A DNA stretch of 64,000 nucleotides from Xiphophorus maculatus (GCF_002775205.1 NC_036448.1:1550001-1614000); one strand, 5' to 3'; positions 54,601 through 64,000 are shown, counted from the first letter of the stretch. The notes: a model not told the origin generated them from the sequence alone. Translations and numbers: made by a program.

Positions 54601-57600
54601 ACTGAATGCAAACAAGCTCTAGGAACTGATTTCAGAATCTATTTAATCACAAATGCTACATTAAATGAGCCATAATGAGCATTAGTGAAGATTTTCATTT
54701 TATTTGCAACTGTTGTTGTTGTTACCTAAAACAGAAATGTGTTCAAAGTAGTAGCAACATTACAGAAAGTAACATAAAATAGTTCTAGTAATGTAGTAGA
54801 GTAATAGAAAACATGACAGGCTTCAGACATGTCATGAAAGCACACACCAGTAAAGGAGCAATATCTTTGTCACAGACCAACATAATTCATGTTATGGAGT
54901 GATTGGCCCAATCCCCAGCTTTTAATTCAATTAAAACCTTGCAAGATGGTGTCACGTTGATGCACTGTTTCTAAGGGAAAGCTAAGACATGCAGAGGAAA
55001 TGCAGAACGCAGTCAAACTGTCCTGGAATGAAACACCCACTCCACTCTGCTACAGGGCCAAGATGGCCGCTCGAGTTCAAGATCCTCACTTGAGTCGCAA
55101 AAAGGAAAAGCTTCAGACTCGACTTAGACTTGTGGCATTAAGACTCAAGACTTGACTTGGCCTCTTGAGACTTGAGTCTGAACAGTTTTTATCCTGTGTA
55201 ATAAAGACTGACATAAAGCTGCAATTTCAGCTGATGAACTGGATCATTAGCCTGTAACATTGCTGGGTTATGGGATATTAATGACTCATAACAATCTGTT
55301 CATGTTAGCTGTAGCTTCATAGTAATGAGCAGATGAATGTTTCTCTAAATGAGTGCTGTATTAAATGACTTTGAATCATTCAGTAAACAAGATGAATGTG
55401 AATTATTCCCAAACATTCTCTCACTGTTGAGCAAGCTGCAACATTAATCCATGGTCACTTCTGGCTGAAAATGTAAAAATAAAGCATGTTGTGTTCTGTT
55501 CATTCAGAACTTGACTCTCCTTTTCAAACACATGGCTATTATTATGAATAGCCATCTATATTTTATTTTCAAGAAAAGTGTGATGGTTCTATTTGTCTAG
55601 ATGCTCTCCAGACATTTTTCAGAAGCCTCTTTTCATCCTGTTTATGTTCAGGCACGCTGAGTGTGGTGGTGTCCTTTGCCTTCGTCTTCAACCAGTGCCT
55701 GGGCTGTGACCCTAACACTCCTCAGTGGGCCAGCCTGATCTACTTTGCCCCATTCATCATCATCTTCCAGTTTGGCTGGGCCGCCACACAGATCTCCCAC
55801 CTGTCTCTCATCCCAGAGCTGGTCACCTGTGAGCATGCTAAAGTGGAGCTCACTGCATACAGGTAGGGGATCGGCTCCAAAGCAATGGGCAGGCTGATGG
55901 ACAGGTCCTGAGTTAGTACTCTCCCTGTGTTTGTTCAGGTATGCATTCACTGTCATAGCCAACATCACAGTGTATGCCCTTGCTTACCTGCTGTTCCACG
56001 GTCAGGCTGGAGAGGATGAAGACTCTCTTGGACCAGCAGACACTAACGTCTTTAGGGTGAGGACATGGATGGAGGATTTTTCTGATATTTAACTGCTGTC
56101 TGTGGGTTACTGGCAATAATTTCATGGGAAATTATATGAACTGATGGAGACATTAGGTAAATGTCACTTTGCCTTTTTTTAGAAAGTGATAACTCTTTAA
56201 GTGGCTGACCCAGGAGGAAATATTTAGTGCCTTTTTCTTATCCTTGAACCTCTAAAAACTTCACACTGTGCAGTGGATGCTTGATCTTTCAAGTTTTTAT
56301 TTTAAATTTTTTTTTTATTTATTTTTTTTTTTTAGAAGTAATCTGAAAAGTGTGGCATACATTTTTTAATTCAATCTGGAGTCAGTTTTAAACAGAACAA
56401 TCTTCAACTGCAATTACAGTTGAGTCTTCAAGGGAAGACTTATAGAGACTTGGGCTGGACAATATGGCTGAAAAAATTATTAAAATATAATTGTTTCATA
56501 TCGGCTGACATTGATAATTATTTAGTTTTTTTTTTTACTTAAATATCTGAAATGCTGCCAAACTGGTGGCTTGACCTTTCTCGATTTTTTTGTTTGTTTT
56601 TTTTTTTTTTTTTTTTTTTCACTCTATGCCATTGCTTTTATTTTGAAGCAATTCTGAAGAACAGTGGCAAACCGTGAAACTGCTGCTGCACATGTTACTC
56701 AACAAGTTGTTGCTAGGTAACCATAAAGAGTGAGTGAATTGATGTTACCCACTTAGATGGCAGTGAGAGTTTGAGGAGCTAAAGCCCTTCCTCTGCCTCC
56801 ATCTTCCAGAATGCTGTGTGGTTCTGGATTGGAGTTCAGTGAATATTCTCTACATTGAATATTTTATCAGATGTATTATCTGTTGATAATGATCATGTTT
56901 CTCACAATATATATTGATTTATTGTCCTGCCCTACTATAGACTGAGGTTTTGTTGTTTTTTTTTTGCTAAATTAGTTAAGTTGAGTGAGACTGGATTAAG
57001 TATTTGTGTAACATCACTTTTCTCATCTGAAGTTCAGTCTGGGCTTTCTCTAAACCAGGGGAGTCAAACTCCAGTCCTCAAGGGACCCTAACCCTGTCCT
57101 GCAACTTTAGATGTGTCTCTGCTGCACCACCTGAACACAATAATTAGGTCATTAAGGCTCTGGAGAACTGATCTACACAAGGAGGAGGTAATGAAGCCAT
57201 TTCATTCCAGTGTTTTGTAGCTGTGGCTCATCTAACACCTGCAGGACAGTGGCCCTCGAGGCCTGGAGTTGCCCACTGCTGGTTTAGAGCGTTCTGAAGA
57301 GGCTTTGATTAAACCAGGGGTGCCCAGACTCAGTCCTGGAGGGCCGGCATCCTGCATGTTTTAGTCTCTCCCTGGTTTAACGCACCAGGATCAAATGATG
57401 GCTCGTTAGAGGCCTAAGAAGAACATTGACCTGCTGAAAAGGTTGTTGGTACCAGGGAGAGAACTAAAACGTGCAGGATGCCGGCCCTCCAGGACCCACT
57501 TTGGACACCCCTGCTTTGATTAAACCGTTTGACTGCAGCTCTGACTGCATGTTTGGGACGAAGCTCCACACACACAGTGGGACGTGTCCTGCTGCCCCAG

Positions 57601-60216
57601 ACAGGTTTCCTTCCAGGGTTCTGCTGTTTTTGGCTCCACCCATCTTCCCTGTCAGACAATCAAAGCCTGGAATTTTGTTTTAGAATAGATCATTTCCAGC
57701 ATCTTGGCTGAATCCTTTAGTCTGTGACTTAGTGTGAATTGAACCAACAAGTAAACAAGTCTGTAATATAATGCTGTACTTGAACCCAGAACCTGTCATT
57801 GATTGTGTTGGGGATCGGCGCTCTCTTCGCTGCTTTCTTCCACCTGGGAACCACAGAGAGCCCCAATCACAAAGCCAGCAGGGACTCTGGAGGAGAGGAG
57901 GAAGAGGAAGCTGAAGGGGAGCGAAGGCCGCTGCTACCTTCTTCCACTGTTTCTTCATCCCTTCTGCAGTGGAAATGTTGGCTCCAGCAGCCTTCCTTCT
58001 ACCAGGTGAGCCTCTCCACTGGTACCAGAGCAAACGCAGCGTGTTGGAGAGCAGCTTGACAGCAGAGCATTGTGTGTGTGCAGGTGGCCTTACTCTACAT
58101 GTCCACCAGGTTAATCGTCAATCTGTCCCAGACCTACATCTCCATGTATCTCATAAACACTCTTGGCCTGCCCAAGGTAAAACTCACTTATTATGTTGCT
58201 CATATATTTGGTTTTCATTCCCATAATTCACTTTTTATACTGCTTTTCAAACAGAAATATATCGCTACAATCCCGTTAGTGATGTATCTGAGCGGCTTCC
58301 TGTCCTCCTTCATCATGAAGCCTGTCAGTAAACGCATTGGAAAAAGTGTAAGCAGAGCCTTCCACATGTTGGAATACACATTTCTTTAGTGCTTGATGCT
58401 CTGAAATATTTTAGTGTGGCAAAAAGACAAACAGATTTGAATATCTTACAAAAATAAGCTGAGTTGAGTTAAAATCATTCTAACCCAGCCAGGCAGTATG
58501 TGAGTGATGCTGTGCTGGAATTAGAGTAAGTCAGGTAATTCTGTTTGACTGTTCCATCTCAGATGGGGATGAATAGTTTTGGTTAAATAAATCCACCCTG
58601 TATTTGGAGTTACATTCCCAGATGAAGCTCAGACCAGACAGGCTTGTTTTGTTGTTGTTGGCCTCATCAGATTAAACAGGCCTTAAAAAAGTAACAGGAA
58701 CTGAATCTGACTTTTTTTTTTGTTACTGCATTCCTAAAATAAGGAAGTGAGAAACATGAAGCACTGAGTGTGGAATCTCACCTGATTATCTCTTCTTCTG
58801 TTTGTTTAGCTCACTTACTTTGTGGGCCTCCTGCTGATCATGGCCTTCTCTTACTGGGTGCTGCTGGACAACAAGATGGGTCAGCAGATCTACGGGGCTG
58901 CGGTGCTGCTGGGGGCCGGATCGGCCACCATCCTGGTCATATCCCTATCCATGACTGCTGAGCTGATCGCAGATCAGACGGTAAGTCCTCCAGGCTCCTG
59001 TTCTGGAGGAAGAGAGTAGACAAGAGGAAAGGAGCTGAAGGACAGTAGAGTGACCTCTTTGTCACTGTACTGCAGCCAGTTCTGATTTGTGTCTCCACCT
59101 CTGCAGCAAAGCGGAGCGTTTGTGTACGGTGCCATGAGCTTCACCGATAAACTGGGCAATGGAGTCGCAGTCATGATGATTCAAGCTATGCACCCCTGCC
59201 AGTTAGTACACACATACACACATACACAAAATGATGCAAAAGTTCAAATGGATAATAGTGACTGTATGTCATGTTTCAGCAGGAACTACTTTTTTAATGT
59301 ACTTTCAATTTCGTTGTTTTTATCGATCCTTTGTGAACCTGAATATCTCTGACACCAAAAACCCACCATTTACTCTGAAAGGTTAGACACCATGATGACC
59401 TTGTTCTCCTGTCTAATTGGGTCAAAAATCCTCCATGATTAAAAAAAGTGTTTGCTGCTTTCAGATTTCTTCTGATTTCTGTGAAATGTCTCAGATCACC
59501 AAACAGATTTAGTTTTTTCTGGAACGTTCCCATGGAGGACATTTTGTCCACTAACCTCTTGCCTGAACTGAATCAACTGAGACTCTTGCAGTAGTTTTTC
59601 TTGACTGGATGCTTCTTTTGCGTCATATTTGATATAACTTACATTTATATAACAACTGAAGGTATCATTTTAAAGCACTTTATTGTGCTTTAAAATGATA
59701 CTATGTGGCTGGAAAACATATAATACTGCCTCTTTAAATGTGACAGAATAAATCTGTAGGTTTGTTTCCATTTCCCCCTTATTTGTGTGTGTGAAATACA
59801 TGCTAGTCTTCTTTTTGGATGACTGCACCCTATACCAACCTTTAAATGCATACAGGAAGTGTGTTACTATGATCAGCCCATATTTATTCTTGTATAGTCA
59901 GACCATGCCAGGGTTCTTGAGTTTCTAATGCTTTACTTGTCCAACGGTCTCTGTCCTGTCTGTCCATCAGCACGGTGGTGTGCTGCCCAGCCTGTGTGTG
60001 GTTTTATCACTACATCATGGTCATAGTGACGGGGGGCGTGGCTGTCGTTGCAGCGTTGGCGCTCTGCTCCATCCTCATCTGGCCAATCAGGATCAGAGCA
60101 CGTGAGTGAAGCTGATGACACACCAGCATGTTCATGTGAGCTTAGCTTTAGTCTTTCTTCTTCTGCTCCCAGGTGGCCTGCAAGTCGTCTCTGATGGTTC
60201 CACCTCAGTTAACTAA
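42461..60216 (+). CDS. mfsd12: MFSD12 lysosome/melanosome transporter, complete, eleven exons
   Basis: Exons 42461-42608, 44923-45042, 55652-55862, 55939-56056, 57790-58005, 58084-58176, 58255-58347, 58810-58980, 59107-59201, 59971-60101 and 60173-60216 join in phase to 479 codons plus TAA, matching the ~480-residue mammalian protein. It belongs to the major facilitator superfamily with about twelve membrane helices. MFSD12 is required for cysteine import into lysosomes and melanosomes and affects pigmentation (known). Conserved blocks: [20 protein letters not shown] (helix 1), [59 protein letters not shown] and [15 protein letters not shown]. An acidic [15 protein letters not shown] loop (exon 5) has a dileucine-type signal fitting lysosomal sorting. 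Whether this is the a or b fish paralogue is undecided. Intron 2 contains a young LTR element. Confidence 0.96.
42958..44046. repeat. Cluster of perfect short inverted repeats in mfsd12 intron 1
   Basis: Perfect hairpins with 4-11 base loops: 42958-42967/42976-42985, 43006-43015/43024-43033, about 43163-43174/43182-43193 (TGAACTTATTCT), about 43266-43281/43286-43301 (TTTGGACCTGTGAAGC), about 43447-43458/43470-43481 (CAAAATGAACAG), 43856-43864/43874-43882 and 44020-44030/44036-44046. Some lie in L2-like LINE relic sequence. Confidence 0.8.
43000..44280 (+). mobile_element. Possible L2-like LINE relics
   Basis: CTGGAGATTA.TGTGGACAGAA occurs at both 43035 and 44089, and the GACTGCTACAGAAG region near 44183 resembles the end of the LINE relic near 33776. 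Strongly decayed; no intact frame. Confidence 0.35.
44923..45042 (+). CDS. mfsd12: mfsd12 exon 2
   Basis: Encodes [20 protein letters not shown] and ends in KRKTWHLVG. Acceptor CTGCAG, donor G|GTGAGT. Followed by the 10.6 kb intron with the LTR element. Confidence 0.95.
45774..46354 (-). repeat. 3' LTR of the retroelement
   Basis: 581 bp, direct repeat of 52493-53073 at a constant offset of 6719 bp with no indels. Bounded outside by GATCA and inside by the purine tract. Confidence 0.95.
46355..46364 (-). other. Polypurine tract
   Basis: AGGAGGGAAA in element orientation, directly before the 3' LTR, as required for plus-strand priming. Confidence 0.75.
46365..50258 (-). other. Internal region of LTR element without recognised coding sequence
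   Basis: About 3.9 kb, very AT-rich, where pol and env would normally lie. No minus-strand frame of 60 codons or more is present. The plus-strand frames (47145-49178) run antisense to the element, have biased composition, and show no similarity I recognise. Confidence 0.6.
50259..50447 (-). pseudogene. Fragment of retroviral pol (RT connection region)
   Basis: The start [19 protein letters not shown] followed by VVPLRKLM matches the FLGLTGYCR-type block between reverse transcriptase and RNase H in gamma/epsilon-type retroviruses. Only about 45 codons are recognisable; the catalytic RT motifs were not found. Confidence 0.7.
50481..50803 (-). pseudogene. Second gag-like fragment (PPxY and capsid start)
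   Basis: Minus-strand frames contain a PPQYEE late-domain-like motif and, further on, a YPMIQVANP block like the start of a retroviral capsid. In a standard gag these precede the capsid end and zinc knuckle; here they lie after them. The frame ends without a complete capsid. Confidence 0.55.
51060..51689 (-). CDS. Gag-like protein with zinc knuckle (LTR element)
   Basis: A 209-codon frame. The start MGKRISK has a glycine after Met, as in myristoylated matrix proteins. About residues 115-130 carry an INHAIHAEK segment like the end of gammaretrovirus-type capsid. An RG-rich stretch at about residues 147-170 precedes a CCHC zinc knuckle (Cys187, Cys190, His195, Cys200). It is far shorter than a usual gag (about 500 residues), and the N-terminal part of capsid is missing from this frame. 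Structural nucleic-acid-binding role inferred. Whether it is expressed is unknown. Confidence 0.75.
   Translation of the reverse strand: MGKRISKNKPTDSLKTNDWKYVENQDPHKIKHLDKWITNYNFDGRLNSQKLTVLQDKIKQKTKSKPKKMRKEGYEDVKFWLELAQKREEEEESFDKYSLRMHQHYIGLKTGILDGYINHAIHAEKVSKEKKKVSGAFFPDEEQILYQDRRGRGSFRGRGQNPRGQRGRLGRGHYRQNNFRQNNLGGCWCCGKEGHIARYCPEKYIDQSA
51690..52470 (-). other. Leader of LTR element
   Basis: About 0.8 kb between the primer site and the gag-like start, where a packaging signal and splice donor would be expected; none can be assigned by eye. Confidence 0.45.
52471..52488 (-). other. Primer-binding site, tRNA-Tyr-like
   Basis: In element orientation, four bases after the LTR: TGGTCCTTCG then CAGCCGGA. 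This is complementary to the 3' end of tRNA-Tyr (known end CCGGCTCGAAGGACCA) except for one extra base. Starting with TGG fits a CCA-ended primer. Confidence 0.65.
52493..53073 (-). repeat. 5' LTR of the retroelement
   Basis: 581 bp, identical to the other LTR except at 52625. In element orientation it begins TGTTAGG and ends CCTGACA. The small minus-strand frames inside it occur in both LTRs and are probably not coding. Confidence 0.95.
53150..53345. repeat. Probable MITE-like dispersed repeat
   Basis: Contains the words TACGCAAAC / GTTTGCGTA and ends TTATACATGAGGCC, a terminus common in fish interspersed repeats. No clear duplication found. Confidence 0.3.
53580..53905 (-). mobile_element. 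L2-like LINE 3' UTR relic
   Basis: GATTAATCCCAAAGGGAAGT followed by GGACAGGAAGGATCTC and AAGAAGCCTCTG parallels the 3' UTR block at 15131-15500. Non-coding and decayed. Confidence 0.45.
55652..55862 (+). CDS. mfsd12: mfsd12 exon 3
   Basis: Encodes [20 protein letters not shown] and the highly conserved [11 protein letters not shown] block. Donor AG|GTAGGG, phase 2. Confidence 0.96.
55939..56056 (+). CDS. mfsd12: mfsd12 exon 4
   Basis: Encodes [19 protein letters not shown] and an acidic loop ending VFR. Only a 76-bp intron separates it from exon 3. Donor AGG|GTGAGG. Confidence 0.94.
57056..57278. mobile_element. hAT MITE, family M2, copy 2
   Basis: Starts CAGGGGAGTCAAACTCCAGT and ends CTGGAGTTGCCCACTG. 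Shares internal sequence with 40627-40836 in inverted order (GAGAACTGATCTACACAAGG). In mfsd12 intron 4. Confidence 0.65.
57315..57513. mobile_element. hAT MITE, family M1, copy 2
   Basis: Same family as 7000-7198, beginning CAGGGGTGCCC and ending CACCCCTG. Flanked by a 12-bp direct repeat CTTTGATTAAAC (57303-57314, 57514-57525), longer than the 8 bp usual for hAT. Confidence 0.85.
57790..58005 (+). CDS. mfsd12: mfsd12 exon 5
   Basis: Encodes [20 protein letters not shown], the acidic cytosolic loop with RRPLLP, and the PSFYQ block. Donor CAG|GTGAGC, phase 0. Confidence 0.95.
58084..58176 (+). CDS. mfsd12: mfsd12 exon 6
   Basis: Encodes [20 protein letters not shown] and the following LGLPK. 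Acceptor TGCAG; only a 78-bp intron before it. Confidence 0.96.
58255..58347 (+). CDS. mfsd12: mfsd12 exon 7
   Basis: Encodes [20 protein letters not shown] then [11 protein letters not shown]. Acceptor AAACAG, donor AGT|GTAAGC. Confidence 0.96.
58810..58980 (+). CDS. mfsd12: mfsd12 exon 8
   Basis: Two membrane helices, including [20 protein letters not shown], ending DQT. Acceptor TTTAG, donor ACG|GTAAGT. Confidence 0.96.
59107..59201 (+). CDS. mfsd12: mfsd12 exon 9
   Basis: Encodes [20 protein letters not shown] and the MIQAMHPC end. Donor CA|GTTAGT, phase 2. Confidence 0.94.
59662..59701. repeat. Perfect 17-bp inverted repeat with 6-base loop
   Basis: GTATCATTTTAAAGCAC, loop TTTATT, GTGCTTTAAAATGATAC, in mfsd12 intron 9. 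Confidence 0.95.
59971..60101 (+). CDS. mfsd12: mfsd12 exon 10
   Basis: Encodes [20 protein letters not shown] and the last helix ([12 protein letters not shown]). Acceptor CATCAG, donor C|GTGAGT. Confidence 0.95.
60173..60216 (+). CDS. mfsd12: mfsd12 exon 11 and stop
   Basis: Encodes the short cytosolic end [13 protein letters not shown] and TAA at 60214-60216. Less conserved than the helices, but phase and acceptor (CTCCCAG) agree. Confidence 0.88.
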
Positions 60217-61140
60217 GAGCCGGACTGGGCCGCCTTCACCTTACTGGGAACTCCGGCCTTAGATGGACAGCAGGGACACTCACAGTTGTTTCTGAGATTA
60301 GCTTCAAGTTTTTTGCTGGAATGTCTGGGAAATCCCATCTTAAATAAGACTAAATATTCCTTATCCTCTACACTAGGCTGACACTTAGTTGCCATCATTT
60401 TCTAGAAATGTTGGGTGCATGAGATAAAATTATTATATGGGTCCAAATCATTGTGTTGTAGAGATGAGGTCTTCCTTTGAGTGAAAGCAAACACAGCAGA
60501 CTATATGGTCAGATAAACAGGAGTCCAGCTTGACCCCGTTTTACATTTTAAACACTAAAAAAGTATGACAAAGGGAACATTTAAAACACCAGACTGGTGG
60601 GTAAACAGGAGCGGATCCTGACACCACGCTACGCCCCAACAGGACTGAGCTGAAGGAGTTCATCATTCATCTTGTAGCGAAGCCACCTGCTGTAATTCCT
60701 GTTATTTTTTGTGTGTATTTGTTTTATGCAGGGGAAAGAAAAGTGTGGATGTTTAAAAAAATATTTAAATCAGTTTGTGTTATACCAAAAAAAAAATCAT
60801 CTAATGATCAAACTGAACCTAAAAATCATTGTAAAATGAAACAAAACTTGAATAGTGGAACTGCACCTGACTTTGAAATACTTAAAAGGGATCAATGTCT
60901 ATTAATGGTATGTATTAGTGGAATAATGAGGGGAATCTCATTGGTGGGGCAGCACATCTCAACTACGTCTGACTGGGAACAGTGGGAAGAGCTGTTGAGC
61001 AAACTCTGAACCAAAGCTGAGCTCTGACTACATCTAAACTATTACCTGGTCTGCTTCACCTCTGTAAAAAATATTTAATTGATGAAGGGATTATTGTAAA
61101 GGAGCTGAAACAATAAAACCTGTTTGTGTGAGTATTAGCT
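60217..61140 (+). other. mfsd12: mfsd12 3' UTR
   Basis: No further coding. An AATAAA at 61112-61117 followed by a TGTTTGTGTG-type GU-rich stretch is a good polyadenylation signal, giving a 3' UTR of about 0.9 kb. Confidence 0.6.
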
Positions 61141-61747
61141 CTATTGTGTTTTACTGACTTCAGGACGGGTCTGACATTTTCATCTTGGGTAGATGTCTGC
61201 TGTGAGAGACATAATCTAAAAAAAAAATCCAGAAATCACAATGCATGATTTTTTAATAATTTATTTGTATGCTACTGTCACAAATAAGTATTTGAACATT
61301 TGTGAAAATCAATGTTAATATTTGGTACAGTAGCCTTTGTCTGCAATTACAGAGGTTAATCATTTCCTGTAGTTTTCTCTAGGTTTGCACTGCAGCAGGG
61401 ATTTTGGCCCATTCCTCCACACAGATCTTCTCTAGATCCACCAGGTTTCCAGGCTGTTGCTGAGAAACAGAGTTTGAGCGACTCCAAAGATTTTCTACAG
61501 GGTTTAGATCTGGAGACTGGTAAGGCCAGTCCAGAACCTGGCTGTGTGCTTCAGGTCATTGTCATGTTGGAAGATCTACAGTGCTCTTAACTGAGGGGAA
61601 GGAGGCTGTTCCCCAAAATCTCACATTAAATGGCCCCAGTCATTTATTGTGCGTTACAGTGCAGTTGTCCTGTCCCATGTGTGGAAAATGGGACAATAAT
61701 AATTTTCACTCGCTGTGTTTGGAAGACACACTAGACACACAAACTAG

Positions 61748-61889
61748 GTTTGGAAGACTCGAGACTCCAATTAATCGCTATTCAAGATCTCGATGCATCC
61801 AGAAATGAAAGAGAGCGACAGAGCTGCATCAATCTCTCCTTCTGACTGGGTACTGATGTTTCGGTCTCGATGTTTGGAGTCTTCCAAAC
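61748..61889. repeat. Fold-back insertion within Tc1 element
   Basis: 13-bp inverted ends GTTTGGAAGACTC (61748-61760) and GAGTCTTCCAAAC (61877-61889), at a point where Tc1 coding sequence appears interrupted. Confidence 0.45.
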
Positions 61890-62081
61890 TCGAAAAAGTG
61901 AAAAATTTCACTTTTTGGTGAAATTAAAACCAAAAAGTTCTATTTTGGTCTCATCTGACCACATAACTTTTTCTCATGACTCCTCTGGATCATCCAAATG
62001 GCCATGGGCAAACTTTAAGATGGGCCTGGACATATGCTGATTTAAGCAGGGGAACCTTCTGTGTCATGCATGATTTTAAAC

Positions 62082-62264
62082 CAGGGGGTCCAAAGTGGGT
62101 CCTGGAGGGCCGGCATCCTGCATGTTTTAGTCTCTCCCTGGTTTAACGCACCGGGATCAAATGATGGCTCGTTAGAGGCCTAAGAAGAACATTGACCTGC
62201 TGAAAAGGTTGTTGGTACCACCAGGGTAGTGCAGGACCTCCAGGACCCACTTTGGGCACCCCTG
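62082..62264. mobile_element. hAT MITE, family M1, copy 3 (nested in Tc1)
   Basis: Same family as 7000-7198 with a shortened right arm. A perfect 8-bp duplication TTTTAAAC flanks it (62074-62081, 62265-62272), showing insertion into the Tc1 element after that had arrived. Confidence 0.88.
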
Positions 62265-62933
62265 TTTTAAACCATGACGTTTTAGTGCATTATAAACAGT
62301 AACCTTGGAAACACTGGTGCCAACTCTCTTCAGGTCATTGGCCAGCTCCTCCTGTATAGTTGGGCTGATTCTTCACCTTTCTTAGGATCATTGATACACA
62401 ACAAGGTGAGATTTTGGATGGAGCCCCAGTCTGAGGGAGATTGACAGTCATTTTTAGCTTCTTCCATTTTTTTTATAATTGCTGCACCAGTTGATCTTTT
62501 TTCACAAAGCTGCTTGGCAATTGTAGACCTTGTGGAGGTGTATGATTTGTCTCCGGTGTCTTTGGACAGGTCTTTGCCATGTTAGTAGTTGGAGTCTTAC
62601 TGATTGTGTGCAGCATAAAAGAATCTTTATGCAGCTATCGACCTCAAACAGGTGCTTCTAATTTAGAATAATAAGTAGAACGGAGGTGGACTAACAGGTC
62701 TTTAAGGCCAGAATTGTTGCTGATTGGCAGGTGTTCAAATACTTATTTGCAGCAGTAACACACAAATAACCTATTAAAAAAATCATACATTGTGATTTAC
62801 TCAAATTTATTTTAGATTATGTCTCTCACAGTGGACATGCACCTAAAATGTAAATTTCAGACACCTCCATGATTTCTAGGTGGGAGAACTTGCAAAGTCG
62901 CAGGGTGTTCAAATACTTATTTTCCTCACTGTA

Positions 62934-63705
62934 CAACAAAATGGCAGGAAAAGAAACAAGGTGTTCCAAAGGTCTAGTCAAAGTCCAAACTTTAGTCTGG
63001 TTGAATCACAAGAGTTGTGAAGAAACTGACCACAACCTCTTTGAACTGTTACTTCAAGTTCTTGTGGCTGAATTTTGTAATAACTTCCAAGTTATTTAGT
63101 CAGAAAGTGGAAATGAGTCTCATTGCACTGAAAAGTGTTCTCCTTTCTACCATGATTATTAATGAACCATCAGGCACATGTGTGTTTTTCAGTTCAATCA
63201 ACACACCCTTATGTGAGCAGAAATCCTGCTATATGGCTAATAAGACAGTTAAGATGTTCTTAATCTGTCACATGTTGGGAAAACCTCCCACCTAGTGCAG
63301 CTGGAAGGAAAAGGCAAGATCAGCGGAACATGAGGTTTATTGTTCCCCAATTTGCTGTAAAATAATCTTTGTTTTTGTTCAGGGAGGCTTTGTTGTTTGT
63401 TCCTCATTCAGTGAGCTCCATGTGACTGAACTAAGGATCCATTGCAGTTTCACCAAATCACCATAACCGCAGAGTATTGAGAGGTGGAGTGGTCAGTTTA
63501 TTTTTCCTATGAATCTGAAAAATAATAAAATATTCTATTAATATCGCTATGCTAATGCTGACTCGGCAGTTTCTACTTTATTAAAGTGGAAGTGATCCTC
63601 TGCTGCATACAGATCCATGTTTCAGTTCAGTGTTGAGTGGAAGATGATTTGAATATAAATGCATAAATACCATAAAACCTTAGTAATAAAGAATATTATT
63701 TATCA
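62934..63705. other. Intergenic stretch without recognised gene
   Basis: Short frames only, no splice-consistent or homologous exon recognised. Confidence 0.4.
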
Positions 63706-64000
63706 GGCACGTGCAGAGGGGAGGGCGAGGGGGGCTTGAGCTCCTGCCCTTTTTATCCTTGATGCCCCTAGTGCCCTTTTTGAGTTTGTTTTTTTTCCAA
63801 AGAATTTATTTATTTATTTTAATCTGTTTTATTTTTAAGCTAAATATAATAATTTAGTAAAAATGAACTTGTCTGGCTGCCCTCAGTCTAATAATGACTC
63901 TCAGAGCCTCCATGTTGTTCAGACTCCGGGTCCATGGTGAGGAGGAGGCGGATCTGTGTCCTCTAACTATCAAATTATGGGCAAGAATATTTTTCATACA
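63706..64000. repeat. Possible dispersed repeat running off the window edge
   Basis: CAGGCACGTGCAGAGGGGAG followed by G-rich sequence and two GCCCTTTTT-type words resembles interspersed repeats in fish. Only the left part is in the window. Confidence 0.3.

Larger units (their letters stand above)
61168..62931 (-). mobile_element. Tc1/mariner transposon, inactive, with nested insertions
   Basis: The terminal inverted repeats share GTGAGAGACATAATCTAAAA and AATAAGTATTTGAACA (left about 61170-61296, right about 62715-62931). The right end CACTG abuts TA (62932-62933), the Tc1 target; the left outer end is eroded. Between them, the minus strand carries diverged Tc1 transposase sequence with many stops. 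It holds a nested hAT MITE (62082-62264) and a fold-back (61748-61889). Downstream of mfsd12. Confidence 0.75.

Overview
This is vertebrate nuclear DNA, almost certainly from a ray-finned (teleost) fish. Genes are split into short coding exons with GT/AG introns. The intergenic and intronic DNA is AT-rich and full of fish-type mobile elements: a Rex3-like RTE LINE with a GATG tail, L2-like LINE ends with TTCTA tails, Tc1-like transposons, hAT elements and hAT MITEs, tRNA-derived SINEs, a young LTR retroelement, and GA, GATA, TA and GAATA microsatellites. No bacterial or organellar sequence is seen. The species cannot be fixed from the sequence alone.

Three multi-exon protein genes could be assembled exon by exon with consistent reading phase. 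(1) Minus strand, 12411 down to 5750: a six-exon gene for a 227-residue type I membrane protein with a signal peptide, one V-like immunoglobulin domain split over two exons, a stalk, and a transmembrane segment containing a lysine. I do not recognise it as a named gene; it looks like a small immune-type receptor. (2) Plus strand, 21193-39390: a complete ten-exon csnk1g2 (casein kinase 1 gamma 2; 421 residues, with the C-terminal Cys-Cys-Cys membrane-anchor motif). (3) Plus strand, 42461-60216: a complete eleven-exon mfsd12 (479 residues), the lysosome/melanosome membrane transporter linked to cysteine import and pigmentation. csnk1g2 and mfsd12 lie head to tail, with about 2 kb between the csnk1g2 poly(A) signals and the mfsd12 start codon. 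That gap holds a promoter-like stretch with two ATTGG boxes, an ETS-like site and an M-box-like element.

Layout. 1-4035: a copy of an unclassified repeat family (called family X here), split by a ~0.8 kb insert and by a hAT element carrying GA/GATA arrays. 5750-12411: the Ig gene, with a hAT MITE in its last intron. 12690-14140: a minisatellite interrupted by a Rex3-like LINE. 15063-16640: LINE relics. 17280-40345: csnk1g2, whose introns hold a Tc1 fragment, two SINEs, an L2-like relic, a second family X copy with a palindromic insert, and an internally deleted LINE. 41690-61140: mfsd12. Its intron 1 is rich in perfect short hairpins, and its 10.6 kb intron 2 holds a 7.3 kb antisense LTR element with 581 bp LTRs that differ at one base. 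61168-62931: a Tc1-like element with a hAT MITE and a fold-back nested inside it.

The genes do not form one pathway. csnk1g2 is a membrane-bound signalling kinase, mfsd12 an organelle transporter, and the Ig gene a probable cell-surface receptor. The most noteworthy signals are the very recent, apparently non-autonomous LTR element with a gag region in non-standard order, the M-box-like site upstream of mfsd12, the unnamed Ig receptor, and the unusual density of perfect short inverted repeats.
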